64,000 nt of DNA from Paenibacillus_F sp047238265 (GTDB lineage: Bacteria > Bacillota > Bacilli > Paenibacillales > NBRC-103111). Under the pieces are notes generated by a model. It was not told the origin of the DNA. It searched no databases and was given only the letters and a program-made list of their open reading frames with translations. Position 1 is the stretch's first letter; the number at the start of each line of letters is the position of its first letter. Positions 1 to 9,495 of the stretch are shown here, piece by piece. Both the position numbers and the translations under genes were made by a program. The DNA lies in contig NZ_JBDFMM010000001.1 of the NCBI RefSeq assembly GCF_047238265.1, forward strand, positions 4,030,001 through 4,094,000, in the 5' to 3' direction.

Positions 1-459
1 TTTCCTTAGCACTTCTTCGCCGGCATCGTCGCTAAGCAATTCGCCCAGCCTCGACTCGGACGGATACGGCAGCGCAAACAGCTTGGCCTTTTCCCCGGTT
101 CTCGGAATTCCGATCTCCATGAGGCCCGCTTTCGGCAGCCCGATCAGGGTGATTCCCTGCGCTTTGGCAATCGGGGAGGACGCCCCCAGACGGTCGGGAT
201 GATCGTGGTTGCCCGAAATGACGACAACCTCCCTCCGGCCGTCCTCGGCGAGCCTGGACACGGCGTCATAAAAAAGCTGCTCCGCAGCGGCGGGCGGATT
301 GACGGTGTCATACACGTCTCCCGCCAGCAGCACGAGATCGATATTCCCTTCTCTGACAATACGGACGAGTTCGTCCACGAAAGCAACCTGTTCCTCGAAC
401 CGGCTCCGCCCTTCCAGGGTTCTCCCCAGGTGCCAGTCACCGGTGTGCAGTATGCGCAT
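1..459 (-). CDS. sbcD: Exonuclease SbcD, N-terminal part (runs off the left edge)
   Basis: This is the metallophosphoesterase nuclease subunit of the SbcCD (Mre11-Rad50-type) complex, which opens hairpin and protein-blocked DNA ends. The visible 153 codons start MRILHTGDWHLG and carry the metal-binding motifs GDWH (residues 7-10), GDVYD (about 47) and GNHDHPDR (about 83), in the order expected for the calcineurin-like fold. The ATG at 459 follows a GGGGGA Shine-Dalgarno-like stretch. The C-terminal capping domain lies outside the window. It sits 76 bp downstream of addA on the same strand, matching the addB-addA-sbcD order of Bacillus, so co-transcription with the end-processing nuclease is likely. 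Family assignment is secure; only completeness is unknown. Confidence 0.93.
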   Translation of the reverse strand, partial: MRILHTGDWHLGRTLEGRSRFEEQVAFVDELVRIVREGNIDLVLLAGDVYDTVNPPAAAEQLFYDAVSRLAEDGRREVVVISGNHDHPDRLGASSPIAKAQGITLIGLPKAGLMEIGIPRTGEKAKLFALPYPSESRLGELLSDDAGEEVLRK

Positions 460-535
460 ACCAATCCCCCAAATCTGATTGTATCTGTAAACGGCCGGCC
501 CGCCTTTACCGAGCGGTTCGTCCGGCCTCTTTTAT

Positions 536-3500
536 TCAAATTTCCACCACGTGCCCGCCGTCAAAGAAAAACAGGTACGTTCCCCCAAGCTTGCGCTTCC
601 AGATTTTTTCCACCGCCTGCCCGTACAAACCGAGCTGAACCCGGTATCTTTCGCGCAGCGCTTCAAGGCCTACGCCTTTGACACGGTCCGTCTTGTAATC
701 GAGCATAATCAGGTGCCCCTCATATTCGAACAGGCAGTCGATCACGCCCTGTACAAGCACCGTTTCCTGGCGGGTCGACGCATCCGCATTCGGATAGACA
801 CGGCCGGCGGGAAGCCCCAGGCTGAAGGGCACTTCACGCCATACCCGGGTAGAGGCGGCAAGCTTCGAGCCGATTTCCGTCCGGAAAAAGCCCGCAAGGA
901 TGTCCTTATCCACTGCTCTCGCCTGGGCCGGGGTAAGCAGTTCTTTATCGGTCATATCCCGGATGACGGCTTCCACCGCCGCCGGAGTCACTTCCTTCAG
1001 CGGCATATGCTGCATGACGGCATGATAAACGGTTCCCCGTTCCGCCGACGTCAATTTCTTCTCCTCCATAAAACGGGGACGTCTCAGAAGCGACGTTCTT
1101 GCCGAGGAAGCAGCCGAAGGCGTACCCGGTATCGCAGCACCGGACGCAGCTTCCCCGCCTGCTTCACCGGGAGACTCAATCAGCTCGCTAGCTGCTTGAG
1201 TGTCCTCTGCCGCTTGCGGTTCATGCGCGTCCCATGCCGCTTGTGTAAGCTGCGGCCTTTCCCCGTCCTGCATGTTTCCTGCCGCTTGCGTATCCCGCGT
1301 GTCTTGCGTGTCTTGCATGTCTTGCATGTCCTGCATGTCTTGCATGTCCTGCATGTCTTGCGCATCCCGCGTCTCTTGCGGCTCTTGTGCGTCCCGCGTC
1401 TCGGCCGCTTCCCGCTCGTGCCGTTCTTCCGCCCCTGTAAGCGCAGGGCCGTCCATAAACGTCGTCAGACGGATAAGCGAATTCCCTCCGGTAAGGCTCC
1501 CTTGCGTGTCGCCCGGTAAGACAGGCATACCGGGCGAGTGCTCCCGGTTCAGCCGGGAAGCTTCCGCCGCTCCCGCCATTTTTAGCAGCCGGGTCGGCAG
1601 TATTAGTCCGCTACCCGTTGCGGGCAGCAGCTCGGCCGACGGAATTTCTTCGTGATCGGAAGCCGTCGTGCGGTCTGCCTGTCTTTTCAGCTCGGATACG
1701 GACGTTTTGGAAAAATAAGCGGTCGCCTGGGCAAACGGATACGTCCACGACAGCGATTTCGCAAGCGCAACGTCCCATTCCCCGGTAAAAGTCGGCACCT
1801 TGTTCAGGTGCTTCAACGCCTCCAGCCGGTCCCCCTGTATCGTGACGGATTCGTCGGCTTTGCCCATAGCCGCCAGCTCCTCGGGCGCAATCACTTCAAA
1901 GCTCCATGTGGAGCCGTCTGCCGCCAGCGCCGGCGGAATGTATTCCTGAAGCCCGGCCTTCTCTCTCCACAAAGACGCATCCCTGTGCCGCACGAGAGCC
2001 GGCCCCAGCCAGTCCATGTAGCTTCGCGCACGCGCGACTTCGTCGTCCGGAAGCGCCCAGCCGTCCTTCTCCAGGTTCCGGCCCCAGCCCTGGAGCTGCT
2101 TGTCCAGCGAGCGGACCGTGCCGAGCAGGAACAGCTTCTCCCGGGCCCGGGTCAGCGCCACATACAAGACGCGAAGCTCCTCGGCAAGCGTCTCGGTGCG
2201 CATCCGGCGCCGGATCGCAAGCTGCGGAAGAGTCGGATAGCCGACCCGCAGCTTCGTATCCACAAAGCGCGGACCAAAGCCCAGTTCCTTGTGGATCAGG
2301 AACGGGTCGAGCAGGTCGCGCTGGTTGAACATTTTGCCGAGTCCGGCTACAAAAACGACCGGAAACTCGAGTCCTTTACTCTTGTGGATGGACATGATCC
2401 GCACGACGTCTTCCTGCTCGCCCAGCGCCCGGGCGGTCCCGAGGTCGCCTCCGGTGTCTTTCATCCGCTCGATAAAGCGGAGAAACCGGAACAGACCGCG
2501 CAGCGAAGTGTTCTCGTACTGCCTCGCCCGGTCGTAGAGAGCCCGGAGATTCGCCTGGCGCTGCTGTCCTCCGGGCATCGCTCCCACGAAGTCGAAATAG
2601 CCGGTATCCCCGTACACCTTCCAGATGAGACGGGCGAGTGCTCCCTGCCGGGCTTCGCTCCGCCACTCTTCCAGGCGCCGCAGAAAGTCGGCGATTTTCC
2701 CGCGCAGCTCTTCGTCCGGCTTCCACTCGGCAGCATCCCCCAAGCCGTTTCCGCCGTCTGCGTTTCCCAGGGGACGGTTTCCTTGGGCGTAGGACCGGAC
2801 CGCCTCGTAGAACGGGATATTTTTGCCCGAAATACGCAGGGAAGCCAGTTCATCCGCCGTCAGGCCGACAATCGGAGAACGCAGGACACCCGCGAGCGGA
2901 ACGTCCTGGTACGGGTTATCGATCACTTTCAGCAGGGAAAGCATGACCTCGACTTCCGTCGCCGTAAAATACCCTGTATTCAAATCGGCATAAGCCGGTA
3001 TCCCAAGCTGCCTTAATTCTTCTATAAAAATCGGCGACCACTGCTGGGTAGCGCGCAGCAGAATAACCATATCCCGATACGTGGCAGGCCTCATGGAACC
3101 CGACCGTTTATCGTACACGAGGTAAGGCTGCCCGTCCTGCGGATCCAGCATGGCCTGTATTTTACGGGCGATTGCCCGCGCTTCCATCTGAGCGGTTTCC
3201 AGCTCCTGGCCTTCCAGAATGCCTCCCGGCTCGCCCTCCTGCTCATCGGACGAAATCTCTCCGGCCGCTTCCTCCGCATCGGCCTCTTCACCTGCGGCCG
3301 CCTGTGCGGCCGCCGCACGGTCGATAAGCATCATTTCGACCGACAGGTTCTGGCCTTCGGCCGCAGGATAAGACGCGCCGTTCACCAGCTCCGCCCGCTC
3401 GTCGTAAGCAATGTCGCCGACGCCCTCGTTCATGATCTGCCGGAAAATAAAGTTGACGGCATCGACTACCTCCGCCCGGCTTCTGAAGTTCCGGGCCAGG

Positions 3501-5362
3501 TCGATCCGTCTTCCCGGACCGCTGCCGTCCCCGGTGAAGCTTTTGTACTTCTCCAGAAAAAGCCCCGGCTCCGCCAGACGGAAGCGGTAAATGCTCTGCT
3601 TCACGTCGCCGACCATAAAGCGGTTGCCCGGGAGCGGCTCGGCAATCAGCTCGACGATCGCTTCCTGGACGCGGTTCGTGTCCTGGTATTCGTCAAGCAG
3701 CACCTCCGCGAACTGCTCCCTGTATTCAAGCGCCGCCCGCGAGGGAACCAGATGATCCGGCGCAGACTCTTCGGCGCGCAGAATACGCAGGCAGAAATGC
3801 TCCAGATCGGCGAAATCGACCAGTCCCTTGGCGGCCTTGGCCTTGCTGTAGCGTCCCCCGAAGTCGATGACGAGATCGACCAGCGCGTGAATGACGGGCG
3901 CCATTTCCCGCGTTTCCTCCAGAAACTTCTCCGGCGGCCGCCCGAACAATTCTTCCTGGAGGGAAGTAATGCGTTCCTTGGCCCGGCTGCGCAGCTGCTT
4001 CACCTGTTCCTGGAGCTGCGGGTCCACTTCGTCTTTCTTGCACGGCTTGAGTTTGCCGAAAGACACGGACTGAAACGCCAGGAACAGGATCTCCCACGGG
4101 TGGCTCCCGGCGATATCCGCCAGTCCTTCGACCATGGTCAGGTCATCCTGCACGGCTGTCGCGTAAGGAAGCGGGCCGCCCGGCTGACCGGTAATTTCAA
4201 GAGCCTGCTTCAAAAGCTCGGCGGTCCCATGAAGCTCCAGGCGGACATCGTCGGTGAGCCCCTTAAGCCAGAACTCCGCTGAAGCGCCTGCCCCTTCTCC
4301 TGCATTATCGCTCCGTTCAGCGTTAACCTGATTGTCCGCAGCAAGCGCGCTTTCGGCCCCCTCGCTTTGGGAACCTTCGATATCTGCCGAAGAAGCCGCC
4401 CCGGATACCGCAGCTTCAGGCACCGGCTCCTGCTTAAGGCCATCCGGCCCCAAAGCCGCCGAAGTCTCTGCCCGCCCTGCCGCCATCCGTTCGGTCGTCT
4501 CCCTGCCGTCCGGATCGGCTGGATGCGTCCGTTCGGCCGCCGGATGCTGCGCAGGAACCACCTCATCCGCCGAAGCGGCGTCCTCCGTGGTTCCTGCCCC
4601 AGGCGGATTCGCAGCCGCATCAACGGCCGCAGCCGCTTCCGCATAGCCTTCGCTTACTTCCGCCAAGGCGGCCGTCCGCTCGTCTTCGCCGGGAGCATCG
4701 CTTCCCGTGATCAGTTCATAGTTCTTCGGCCCGAACATGTTCGCCATCTCGCGCAGCCAATGTTCCGGCCACGGATGACTCCGCGACTCGTCGTACAGCT
4801 TTTGGATCAGCAGATGAAGAGGAACGTCGCTCCGCTCGCCGCCGAACGTATCGACCAGCCGCCAGAACGGGCTGTCTTCTCCGCTTTCTCCGTAGTATTG
4901 TTCCATCATATCTTCGAGCTGGTCATGCCGCATCAATTCCGCTTCCGTTTCATTGGCGATCCGGAACCCGGGATCTAGCCGAATGAGGCTGTAATGCCTG
5001 CGGATCACTTCCAGACAGAAGGAATGAAGGGTCGTCACGGAAGCCCGCCCCATCAAGGCGAGCTGGCGCTTCAAGTGCTGGGAATCCGGATTCGCCGTCA
5101 GTTCTTTCTCCAGCGCCTCCCGTATTCTCTGCTTCATTTCAGATGCGGCGGCCTTCGTAAAGGTCGCGACAAGCAGACGGTCCACATCAAGGGGAGCAGC
5201 CTCGTCGGAAATGCGGCGGATAATCCGCTCGACCAGTACGGCCGTTTTCCCGGAACCGGCCGCAGCCGCCACAAGCATGTTTTGTCCCCGCAGGGCGATG
5301 GCGTCCCACTGTTCGTTCGTCCATGTGGTTCCCGCAGGTTTTGTTCTCGGTGTCGTTGTCAT
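536..5362 (-). CDS. addA: ATP-dependent helicase/nuclease subunit A (AddA), enlarged
   Basis: AddA is the UvrD-like helicase and nuclease subunit of AddAB, which resects double-strand breaks for RecA loading. Visible motifs are Walker A in AAAAGSGKTAVL (about residues 33-43), the helicase II motif DEYQDTN, and a C-terminal RecB-type nuclease motif, ...VIDCLFEYEGHLIMLDYKTD. The start chosen is ATG 5362 (MTTTPRTKPAG), preceded by GGAGGAGC. It overlaps the addB stop by 4 bp (ATGA), so translation is coupled; an upstream in-frame start near 5503 lies inside addB and is unlikely. At 1608 residues it is about 370 longer than the B. subtilis protein. The excess sits mainly in an Ala/Glu-rich insertion (residues 221-363) and a low-complexity stretch before the nuclease domain with DMQ/DTQ repeats (about 1334-1354). 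Confidence 0.96.
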   Translation of the reverse strand: MTTTPRTKPAGTTWTNEQWDAIALRGQNMLVAAAAGSGKTAVLVERIIRRISDEAAPLDVDRLLVATFTKAAASEMKQRIREALEKELTANPDSQHLKRQLALMGRASVTTLHSFCLEVIRRHYSLIRLDPGFRIANETEAELMRHDQLEDMMEQYYGESGEDSPFWRLVDTFGGERSDVPLHLLIQKLYDESRSHPWPEHWLREMANMFGPKNYELITGSDAPGEDERTAALAEVSEGYAEAAAAVDAAANPPGAGTTEDAASADEVVPAQHPAAERTHPADPDGRETTERMAAGRAETSAALGPDGLKQEPVPEAAVSGAASSADIEGSQSEGAESALAADNQVNAERSDNAGEGAGASAEFWLKGLTDDVRLELHGTAELLKQALEITGQPGGPLPYATAVQDDLTMVEGLADIAGSHPWEILFLAFQSVSFGKLKPCKKDEVDPQLQEQVKQLRSRAKERITSLQEELFGRPPEKFLEETREMAPVIHALVDLVIDFGGRYSKAKAAKGLVDFADLEHFCLRILRAEESAPDHLVPSRAALEYREQFAEVLLDEYQDTNRVQEAIVELIAEPLPGNRFMVGDVKQSIYRFRLAEPGLFLEKYKSFTGDGSGPGRRIDLARNFRSRAEVVDAVNFIFRQIMNEGVGDIAYDERAELVNGASYPAAEGQNLSVEMMLIDRAAAAQAAAGEEADAEEAAGEISSDEQEGEPGGILEGQELETAQMEARAIARKIQAMLDPQDGQPYLVYDKRSGSMRPATYRDMVILLRATQQWSPIFIEELRQLGIPAYADLNTGYFTATEVEVMLSLLKVIDNPYQDVPLAGVLRSPIVGLTADELASLRISGKNIPFYEAVRSYAQGNRPLGNADGGNGLGDAAEWKPDEELRGKIADFLRRLEEWRSEARQGALARLIWKVYGDTGYFDFVGAMPGGQQRQANLRALYDRARQYENTSLRGLFRFLRFIERMKDTGGDLGTARALGEQEDVVRIMSIHKSKGLEFPVVFVAGLGKMFNQRDLLDPFLIHKELGFGPRFVDTKLRVGYPTLPQLAIRRRMRTETLAEELRVLYVALTRAREKLFLLGTVRSLDKQLQGWGRNLEKDGWALPDDEVARARSYMDWLGPALVRHRDASLWREKAGLQEYIPPALAADGSTWSFEVIAPEELAAMGKADESVTIQGDRLEALKHLNKVPTFTGEWDVALAKSLSWTYPFAQATAYFSKTSVSELKRQADRTTASDHEEIPSAELLPATGSGLILPTRLLKMAGAAEASRLNREHSPGMPVLPGDTQGSLTGGNSLIRLTTFMDGPALTGAEERHEREAAETRDAQEPQETRDAQDMQDMQDMQDMQDMQDTQDTRDTQAAGNMQDGERPQLTQAAWDAHEPQAAEDTQAASELIESPGEAGGEAASGAAIPGTPSAASSARTSLLRRPRFMEEKKLTSAERGTVYHAVMQHMPLKEVTPAAVEAVIRDMTDKELLTPAQARAVDKDILAGFFRTEIGSKLAASTRVWREVPFSLGLPAGRVYPNADASTRQETVLVQGVIDCLFEYEGHLIMLDYKTDRVKGVGLEALRERYRVQLGLYGQAVEKIWKRKLGGTYLFFFDGGHVVEI
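1292..1381. repeat. 9-bp tandem repeat inside addA
   Basis: Seven head-to-tail 9-bp units of the form GTCYTGCRY occupy 1301-1363, with degenerate units on either side. Read on the minus strand they encode repeated D-M-Q / D-T-Q tripeptides in the linker between the AddA helicase and nuclease domains. Because the unit is a multiple of three, copy-number change would keep the frame. Confidence 0.85.
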
Positions 5363-8300
5363 CGGTCTTGCTCCTCCTTTCCGCTTCCCGTCTCTTTCCT
5401 GGTAAGTTCGGCCCAGACGCGTTCGCGTCCGATTTTGGCCAGATGTTTGGGCTCGTTGCCGTCCAGCGCCGGATCGAATTGGCACACCGCCTTGTAAGAA
5501 CAATGCTGGCAGGCCGTTTTATTGCCCGTGCGGTACGGGGTGATATCCACCCGTCCCTCCGTAATCTCCGTGCCGATATCGCGGATCCGGTCCCGCACAT
5601 AACCGCGCAGGGTATCCCACTGCTCTTCCGAAGCGACGGAGGACGATTTGTAAAAGCCTCCGTCCTTGGACAAGGCGGCCGGGACGAGCTGGGAGTGGCC
5701 CGCTGCGCCCGCAAGGTCGCTGTCCATCATTTTCACGATTTCCGGATCCGCCATAAGGAGTCCTTTCATCTTGTACCGTTTGCGCAGTTCTTTCTCCACA
5801 TCCTGCACGGTCATGCCGTTCGTAAATTGCAGCAGGGGATTGTGCACGTGAAAATACAGCACCCCCGCCGGTGTCGCGCTCATGCCGAGCCACTGGGTCG
5901 CATGAGTCAGAATCACGTCCAGATAGGTGAGCATCTGAAGAGACAAACCGTAGTAAACACTGGACAAATCCAGCGCGGTCGGACTTGACTTGTAATCGAT
6001 CACGCGCAGCAGCAGACCGCTGTCTCCCTGCGCCTGGTCCACCCGGTCGATCCGGCCGATAATTTCCATCGTGCATCCGTTGTCGAGCTGGAAAGTCAGG
6101 GAGGGCAGCATGCCGCCCGGTCCGAAATCGATCTCCAGCCCCACCGGTGAAAACAGGCTGCGCTTCGCGTGCTCGCCCAGCATGACGGCCGCTTTGCCCA
6201 CGACCTGCTTCAGCTTGTGGGAAATATACCTGTACCGCTTCGAGCTCAGGAGAATTTCGCCTTGCAGCCGTGGTGCAAGCCGGTCCACGACGTCGGATGT
6301 GCGGCGGTAGGTTTCTTCCGTGCTCAGGCTCGCCCAATCGACCTTGTCCTCCTGAAGACCGCGCACGAACAAGTTGAGCGCACCGTGAAACAGCTGCCCG
6401 ATATCGGGAGCTTCCAGACGAAACACCCGGCGCTCTTTGAGCTTGAGGCCGTGCGTCAGGAAGTGGGCGAACGGGCATGCTACGTAGCGCTCCATCCGGG
6501 ATACGCTCGCACGGAGATGACGCCCGTACAGAAGACGGCTCGTTTCCCGTGGCAGCTTGTCCTCCCGGTTGGCATAAAGCAGCCCCTGAACGAGGCGGTT
6601 CATGCTGCCTTTCCACTCCGGCTCTCCCGCAAAATAGTTGTAGGTGCCCCACCACAAGTCCCCGATGGCCGCTCCTCTCATCCACTGCTTGAGCTGGACA
6701 CCGAGGTAAGACATGGCCCGCGACGGATTTTGCATATAGGAAAGCTGCTCTTCCGCGGACATAAGCGGCGAAGGCTCGCCCATCCACTGGATTTCCCGCA
6801 GTTCGGGAAACAATCCCTTCACCTGCCGGATCAGTTCCGAAGGAAGCAGCGATTTGCCTTCTTCATCGGCGAGCGGATAAGACAAAGACAGCCGTACGCT
6901 CGGTACGGCAAGCGAAGAATAGATCAGGAAGGACTCGTCGAGAAGCCGCCGGCGGTTGCCGTCCGCCATCGGCAGTCCCGTCTGCAGCAGCAGCTCACGC
7001 TCCGCTTCGGCCAGCACGCCGTCCTCCGTCGGCGACGCCGGAATGACTCCGTCGCTGACGCCGAGTATGAACGCGTACCGGATTTTCATGGAACGGGTGC
7101 GGTCCATGCTTCCGACCAGAACCTGGTCGAGCGCCGGCGGAACCAGACCGAGCTTGATGCTCTCCAGTCCGGTTTCCAGCAGCTCGCCGTACAGTTCGGC
7201 CGATATTTCTTCCTCGCCCATCAGCTCCACAAGCTGATCGAGCAGGTCCATCAGGCTGCCCCATATCTGGCTGTGCTCCCGGGCTTTCTCCGGCCGGCCG
7301 CCTGCGACCGCCTCGTCATGCCACTGCTCCAGCCGCTCCGGCGCGTGCACGTCTTCGAGAAGCTCGTACAGCGCTTGCGTTCGCGACTGGACCGTTTTGG
7401 CCCGCTTGAGATTTTTCTGAAAACGCAGCAGAGGTTCCGCCACCCATTCCCGGGTCTGCTGAATTTCCTGCAGATACAGCTCCTCCGCTTCATTCGCCGC
7501 CTTCTCTTCGTCTTCAAGCGAAGCCCGGCTGCGGTGCGTCCACGGCCTGCCGTCGGTCCAGCGGTTTCCCTGGATCCCGTAGGAAAGCACGTAATTCTCC
7601 AGGCGGTCCATCGCCGCCCGCTGCTCCGTCAGCGTCTTTGCCCCGTCTTCGGCGTCGCCGTTCCAAGGCAGGAGCAGGTCCGTTTTTACACAGCGGAATA
7701 CCGCATCATATCCCCAGTTATGCAAAACCGTCTCCAGAGCCGAGCGGATAAACTCCGCAAGCGGGTGATGCAGCACCGTTCTTTTCTGGTCAAAAAAGTG
7801 AGGGATCCCGTAATCGGTAAAAGCGGTCTCCAGCAAATCCTCGTAGTCCGCCATATTGCGGACCATCACGGCCATATCGCGCCAGCGCACTCCCTGCTCA
7901 CGGGCCAGTCTCGTCATCTCGCGGGCCACGCCTTCGGCCTCGGCCCTGCGGTTGACGGCGGCGTACAGCGACAGCTGCTCCCGCTCGCCGGGCCCGGCCG
8001 GAAGATACGGGCTGCCGTAACGCCCGATCCGCTGTTCGAACGAGCTCTCCAGATGAGCGAGCATGGGGCTTGCGGCAAACCGTGGCGGCAGGGCAGGCTG
8101 GACCGTGACCGTTTCGGCCGGTCCGGCGCCTAAGGCATCCACCAGCTCTTGGAGCTGCACCATCGTCCTTGCCGTGGGGTGGAACAAATCCAGCTCGTCC
8201 GGAATCTCTCCGGCATAGTAAGGCCGGTTCACGCAGAGCGACACCGTGGTCCGGGCACCGTGCTGAAACAGTTCTTTCACCACCATGAGCTCCTGTGGCG

Positions 8301-8940
8301 TAAAGCCGTGGAACCCGTCGATCCAAATCTGAGCGTCCCGGATAAGCGAAGACTGCCCCAGCTCTTCGGCCAGCTTGGCGAGCGTCCCTTCCCCGTCGAG
8401 ATAGCGGAGCGAAATTTCGTGTTCGAAAGCCCCGTAAATCAATTGGAGATCCCGCATTTTGTCCCGCAGGAGCTGCTTCTTACTGCCGAGAAAATCGTCG
8501 TACCGGTCCACATGCTCGTGGAGACTCTCTCCCGTCACACAGTAGCGCCTCCACTCCGCGAACAGGTCATTGAGACGGTCGACGAAGCCTGTCTGCTCGT
8601 ATACCGACCGGTAAAAGCGCAGATCGCCCTTCCGCTTATGTAAAAGCTTGTGAAGCAGCAGCTTTTTCCCCACATCGTCAATCGGCTGGCGGGCCGTTCC
8701 GCCTCTTTCCTGCATCACCCTCCAGGCCAGACGGCGGAAACTGAGCACCTGCGCGCGTATCGTTCCTCCCACGTCGGGGTGATCGACAAGCGCCAGTTCC
8801 GTCTGAAAGGTCGCCTGCTCGGGAACGATCAGAATCAAGGGCGGCCCCTCGGGCCGGTCTTTCAAGTTCTCTATGATTTCATCCATGCAGAGCTTGCTTT
8901 TGCCGCTCCCTGCACGGCCGGTTATAAAACGTACGGGCAT
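5359..8940 (-). CDS. addB: ATP-dependent helicase/deoxyribonuclease subunit B (AddB)
   Basis: AddB is the second subunit of the AddAB helicase-nuclease and carries the nuclease acting on the 5'-ended strand. It has 1193 residues, close to the usual length. Residues 8-15 form a Walker A loop (GRAGSGKS). The C-terminal RecB-like nuclease has VIDYKSS, and the iron-sulfur staple cysteines are visible as C1144, C1147 and C1153 plus an upstream cysteine in YVACPF. ATG 8940 is preceded by AAAGGGG at a long spacing. A TACAAT -10 box lies at about 9013-9018 on the minus strand, though its -35 is poor. It heads the addB-addA-sbcD operon. Confidence 0.96.
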   Translation of the reverse strand: MPVRFITGRAGSGKSKLCMDEIIENLKDRPEGPPLILIVPEQATFQTELALVDHPDVGGTIRAQVLSFRRLAWRVMQERGGTARQPIDDVGKKLLLHKLLHKRKGDLRFYRSVYEQTGFVDRLNDLFAEWRRYCVTGESLHEHVDRYDDFLGSKKQLLRDKMRDLQLIYGAFEHEISLRYLDGEGTLAKLAEELGQSSLIRDAQIWIDGFHGFTPQELMVVKELFQHGARTTVSLCVNRPYYAGEIPDELDLFHPTARTMVQLQELVDALGAGPAETVTVQPALPPRFAASPMLAHLESSFEQRIGRYGSPYLPAGPGEREQLSLYAAVNRRAEAEGVAREMTRLAREQGVRWRDMAVMVRNMADYEDLLETAFTDYGIPHFFDQKRTVLHHPLAEFIRSALETVLHNWGYDAVFRCVKTDLLLPWNGDAEDGAKTLTEQRAAMDRLENYVLSYGIQGNRWTDGRPWTHRSRASLEDEEKAANEAEELYLQEIQQTREWVAEPLLRFQKNLKRAKTVQSRTQALYELLEDVHAPERLEQWHDEAVAGGRPEKAREHSQIWGSLMDLLDQLVELMGEEEISAELYGELLETGLESIKLGLVPPALDQVLVGSMDRTRSMKIRYAFILGVSDGVIPASPTEDGVLAEAERELLLQTGLPMADGNRRRLLDESFLIYSSLAVPSVRLSLSYPLADEEGKSLLPSELIRQVKGLFPELREIQWMGEPSPLMSAEEQLSYMQNPSRAMSYLGVQLKQWMRGAAIGDLWWGTYNYFAGEPEWKGSMNRLVQGLLYANREDKLPRETSRLLYGRHLRASVSRMERYVACPFAHFLTHGLKLKERRVFRLEAPDIGQLFHGALNLFVRGLQEDKVDWASLSTEETYRRTSDVVDRLAPRLQGEILLSSKRYRYISHKLKQVVGKAAVMLGEHAKRSLFSPVGLEIDFGPGGMLPSLTFQLDNGCTMEIIGRIDRVDQAQGDSGLLLRVIDYKSSPTALDLSSVYYGLSLQMLTYLDVILTHATQWLGMSATPAGVLYFHVHNPLLQFTNGMTVQDVEKELRKRYKMKGLLMADPEIVKMMDSDLAGAAGHSQLVPAALSKDGGFYKSSSVASEEQWDTLRGYVRDRIRDIGTEITEGRVDITPYRTGNKTACQHCSYKAVCQFDPALDGNEPKHLAKIGRERVWAELTRKETGSGKEEQDR

Positions 8941-9064
8941 TTTCGGGCACGCCCCTTTCGCCTTGTTACTTGCCCCTATGGGGAATCTATGTTCTCTATC
9001 GCTCTATTGTACCATAAGTTGCGAGAGGGGTGGCAAGCGGGCGGACATGGGACTATTTCCAATT

Positions 9065-9289
9065 TTACACGGCGGCGGCGCTGTTTCCTTCGATGACATC
9101 ACGGTCATTCGTAATGTTATTGGGAACATTGTTAATGCTGCCGAAACTGTCACCCGGGGAGAACGAGTTGCTTCCTCCGTTCATTTTGTTGTTGCTGGAC
9201 ATCACGATATAGGCGGCATTTCCGATCTGTACATTGGAGCTGTTAGAGACACTGTTTATTTTGATGCTCCCGATAATTGAACCCAACAT
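9065..9289 (-). CDS. GerPA/GerPF-family spore germination protein
   Basis: This is a 74-residue protein that starts MLGSIIGSIKINSVS, contains VQIGNAAYIV and a Gly/Ser/Asn-rich middle, and ends with NNVPNNITNDRDVIEG. It resembles the small GerPA/GerPF family, which in Bacillus is made in the mother cell and helps germinants pass the spore coat. Similarity is judged by eye. ATG 9289 has GGAGGGG six bases upstream. A mother-cell SigK-type promoter is predicted just upstream (9321-9348). It stands alone rather than in a gerPABCDEF operon, so its exact paralogue name cannot be given. Confidence 0.72.
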   Translation of the reverse strand: MLGSIIGSIKINSVSNSSNVQIGNAAYIVMSSNNKMNGGSNSFSPGDSFGSINNVPNNITNDRDVIEGNSAAAV

Positions 9290-9320
9290 CCGAACCCCTC
9301 CAAACCTGATGGCCGTGTAC

Positions 9321-9348
9321 TATCGTATGTATCCTCCCGCCCATGTGT
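9321..9348 (-). promoter_or_regulatory. Predicted SigK-type (mother-cell) promoter for the gerPA-like gene
   Basis: Read on the minus strand, CATACGATA (9321-9329) matches the SigK -10 consensus CATAnnnTA exactly, and an AC dinucleotide lies 17 bases upstream (9347-9348). This puts the transcription start about 25-30 bases before the ATG. SigE reads a similar -10 and cannot be excluded. Confidence 0.55.
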
Positions 9349-9411
9349 CACTGCGCTTTTCATTTCGTTATAGAGACGGCAGCACGGCGGCGGGCAGAAC
9401 TTTTTGCGCAT

Positions 9412-9435
9412 AAAAAAAAGCGGTCCGGGGACCGC
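9412..9435 (-). terminator. Rho-independent terminator after the acetyltransferase gene
   Basis: The GC-rich hairpin GCGGTC/GACCGC (9420-9435) is followed on the minus strand by eight T residues. It lies 60 bp after the stop of the acetyltransferase gene. Confidence 0.85.
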
Positions 9436-9495
9436 CCTTCTTATCACCTGTGTCTCGAAAAGCATGCGCCGCATCCCGGAACGAAAGCGGTCCGC

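Noticed and set aside
1301..1363. Regular 9-bp repeats considered as a CRISPR-like or regulatory array
   Set aside because: Units are too short, lack spacers and are in frame with addA, so they are a coding microsatellite.
6169..8133. 654-codon open frame opposite addB
   Set aside because: Antisense to a motif-complete addB; no initiation signals or known domain.
9256..9474. 72-codon minus-strand frame overlapping the gerPA-like gene start
   Set aside because: It runs across the acetyltransferase terminator and the SigK-like promoter, and has no ribosome-binding site.
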